Shown here one piece after another: positions 4,849 to 5,227 of a stretch of 5,227 nucleotides of DNA. Under the pieces are notes generated by a model. That model ran no database searches, was not told the origin of the DNA, and saw nothing but the letters and a program-made list of their open reading frames with translations. A program made the translations under genes and the position numbers. This DNA comes from Candidatus Rokuibacteriota bacterium (GTDB lineage Bacteria; JAUVQV01), in the NCBI GenBank assembly GCA_030609125.1, contig JAUWCW010000172.1:1-5227 (forward strand), written 5' to 3'. Position 1 is the stretch's first letter. The number at the start of each line of letters is the position of its first letter.

Positions 4849-5227
4849 ATGCTGAAAAGGTTCCTGGAAGACCCCGGGTTTCTGATGAACATCTTCGAGA
4901 CCATGAGGGAAGGGCTGATGGTCATGGACGAAGACGGGATCATACAGTTCTTCAACAAGGCCGCGGAGGAAATCACGGGCTACGGCAGGGAAGAGGTGCT
5001 CGGGCAGCCCTGCATGATGCTCGATTCCGACACCTGCGTCGTGCTCACCCATGATGGCCGGCAGAAGAAGTGCGACCTCTTCAAACAGGGCACCATCACC
5101 AACAAGAGATGCCGCATACGAGCCAAGGGCGGGCAGGCGGTCTACCTCCTGAAGAACGCCGTCGTCCTCAAGGATGAGAATGGCGAGATCGTGGGGGGCG
5201 TGGAGACCATAACGGACATTACCTCCC
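4849..5227 (+). CDS. PAS-domain sensor/regulator (partial)
   Basis: The 126 visible residues form one PAS domain that continues past the right edge. FLMNIFETMREGLMVMDEDG and IIQFFNKAAEEITGY are the usual first helix and strands, and VVLKDENGEIVGGVETITDIT is the usual final strands. Four Cys lie in the middle (Cys55, 63, 75, 88). The start is fixed, since TGA at 4843-4845 closes the frame just upstream of the ATG; no good Shine-Dalgarno is seen. The divergent placement over an enhancer-like region and a sigma-54 promoter suggests a PAS-AAA-Fis activator of the usp operon, but the AAA+ and DNA-binding parts are outside the window. A histidine kinase is the other possibility. Confidence 0.85.
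   Translation, partial: MLKRFLEDPGFLMNIFETMREGLMVMDEDGIIQFFNKAAEEITGYGREEVLGQPCMMLDSDTCVVLTHDGRQKKCDLFKQGTITNKRCRIRAKGGQAVYLLKNAVVLKDENGEIVGGVETITDITS

Overview
The window most resembles a GC-rich, anaerobic, sulfur- or metal-respiring Desulfobacterota (former Deltaproteobacteria) genome. The grounds are an exported haem-c/rhodanese protein, tandem universal stress proteins, a YeeE/YedE-type sulfur-compound permease, a sigma-54-type promoter beside a PAS sensor gene, and an apparent UGA selenocysteine codon. This assignment is inferred from gene content and recalled families, not from a search.

Layout. From about 4633 leftwards, six minus-strand genes follow one another. Three paralogous universal stress proteins come first (194, 177 and 170 aa). 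A YeeE/YedE permease (368 aa) then overlaps the last of them by 14 bp. Next is a 61-aa single-pass membrane protein starting at GTG. Last is a large exported protein with one CXXCH haem motif and three rhodanese-like domains, which runs off the left edge. At the right, a PAS-domain protein starts at 4849 on the plus strand and runs off the edge. The 215-bp divergent region between 4633 and 4849 holds a near-consensus sigma-54 promoter for the minus-strand operon, a perfect match to the IHF consensus, a run of four small palindromes placed where an enhancer should lie, and a sigma-70-like promoter for the PAS gene.

Main observation. The rhodanese gene has a single in-frame TGA at 942-944. It lies exactly where relatives carry the second Cys of a CGGxTC active-site loop. 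After it the same frame stays open for more than 310 codons to the window edge and encodes clear rhodanese sequence. A stem-loop at 907-929 begins 12 nt after the TGA, and its loop begins 21 nt after it, which fits a bacterial SECIS element. I read this as a selenoprotein (Cys196/Sec201) that automated annotation would truncate to 200 aa. The far end of the same frame (from about 285 down to 1) stops looking like rhodanese and resembles the N-terminal part of a 4Fe-4S ferredoxin family. This may be a real fusion or a chimeric junction.

Working model (inference). A sigma-54-dependent, redox- or signal-sensing regulator switches on an operon. The operon imports thiosulfate or a related sulfur (or selenium) compound through the permease and handles sulfane sulfur in the periplasm with a haem-containing seleno-rhodanese. 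The stress proteins would act as nucleotide-linked signalling partners, one of them membrane-anchored.
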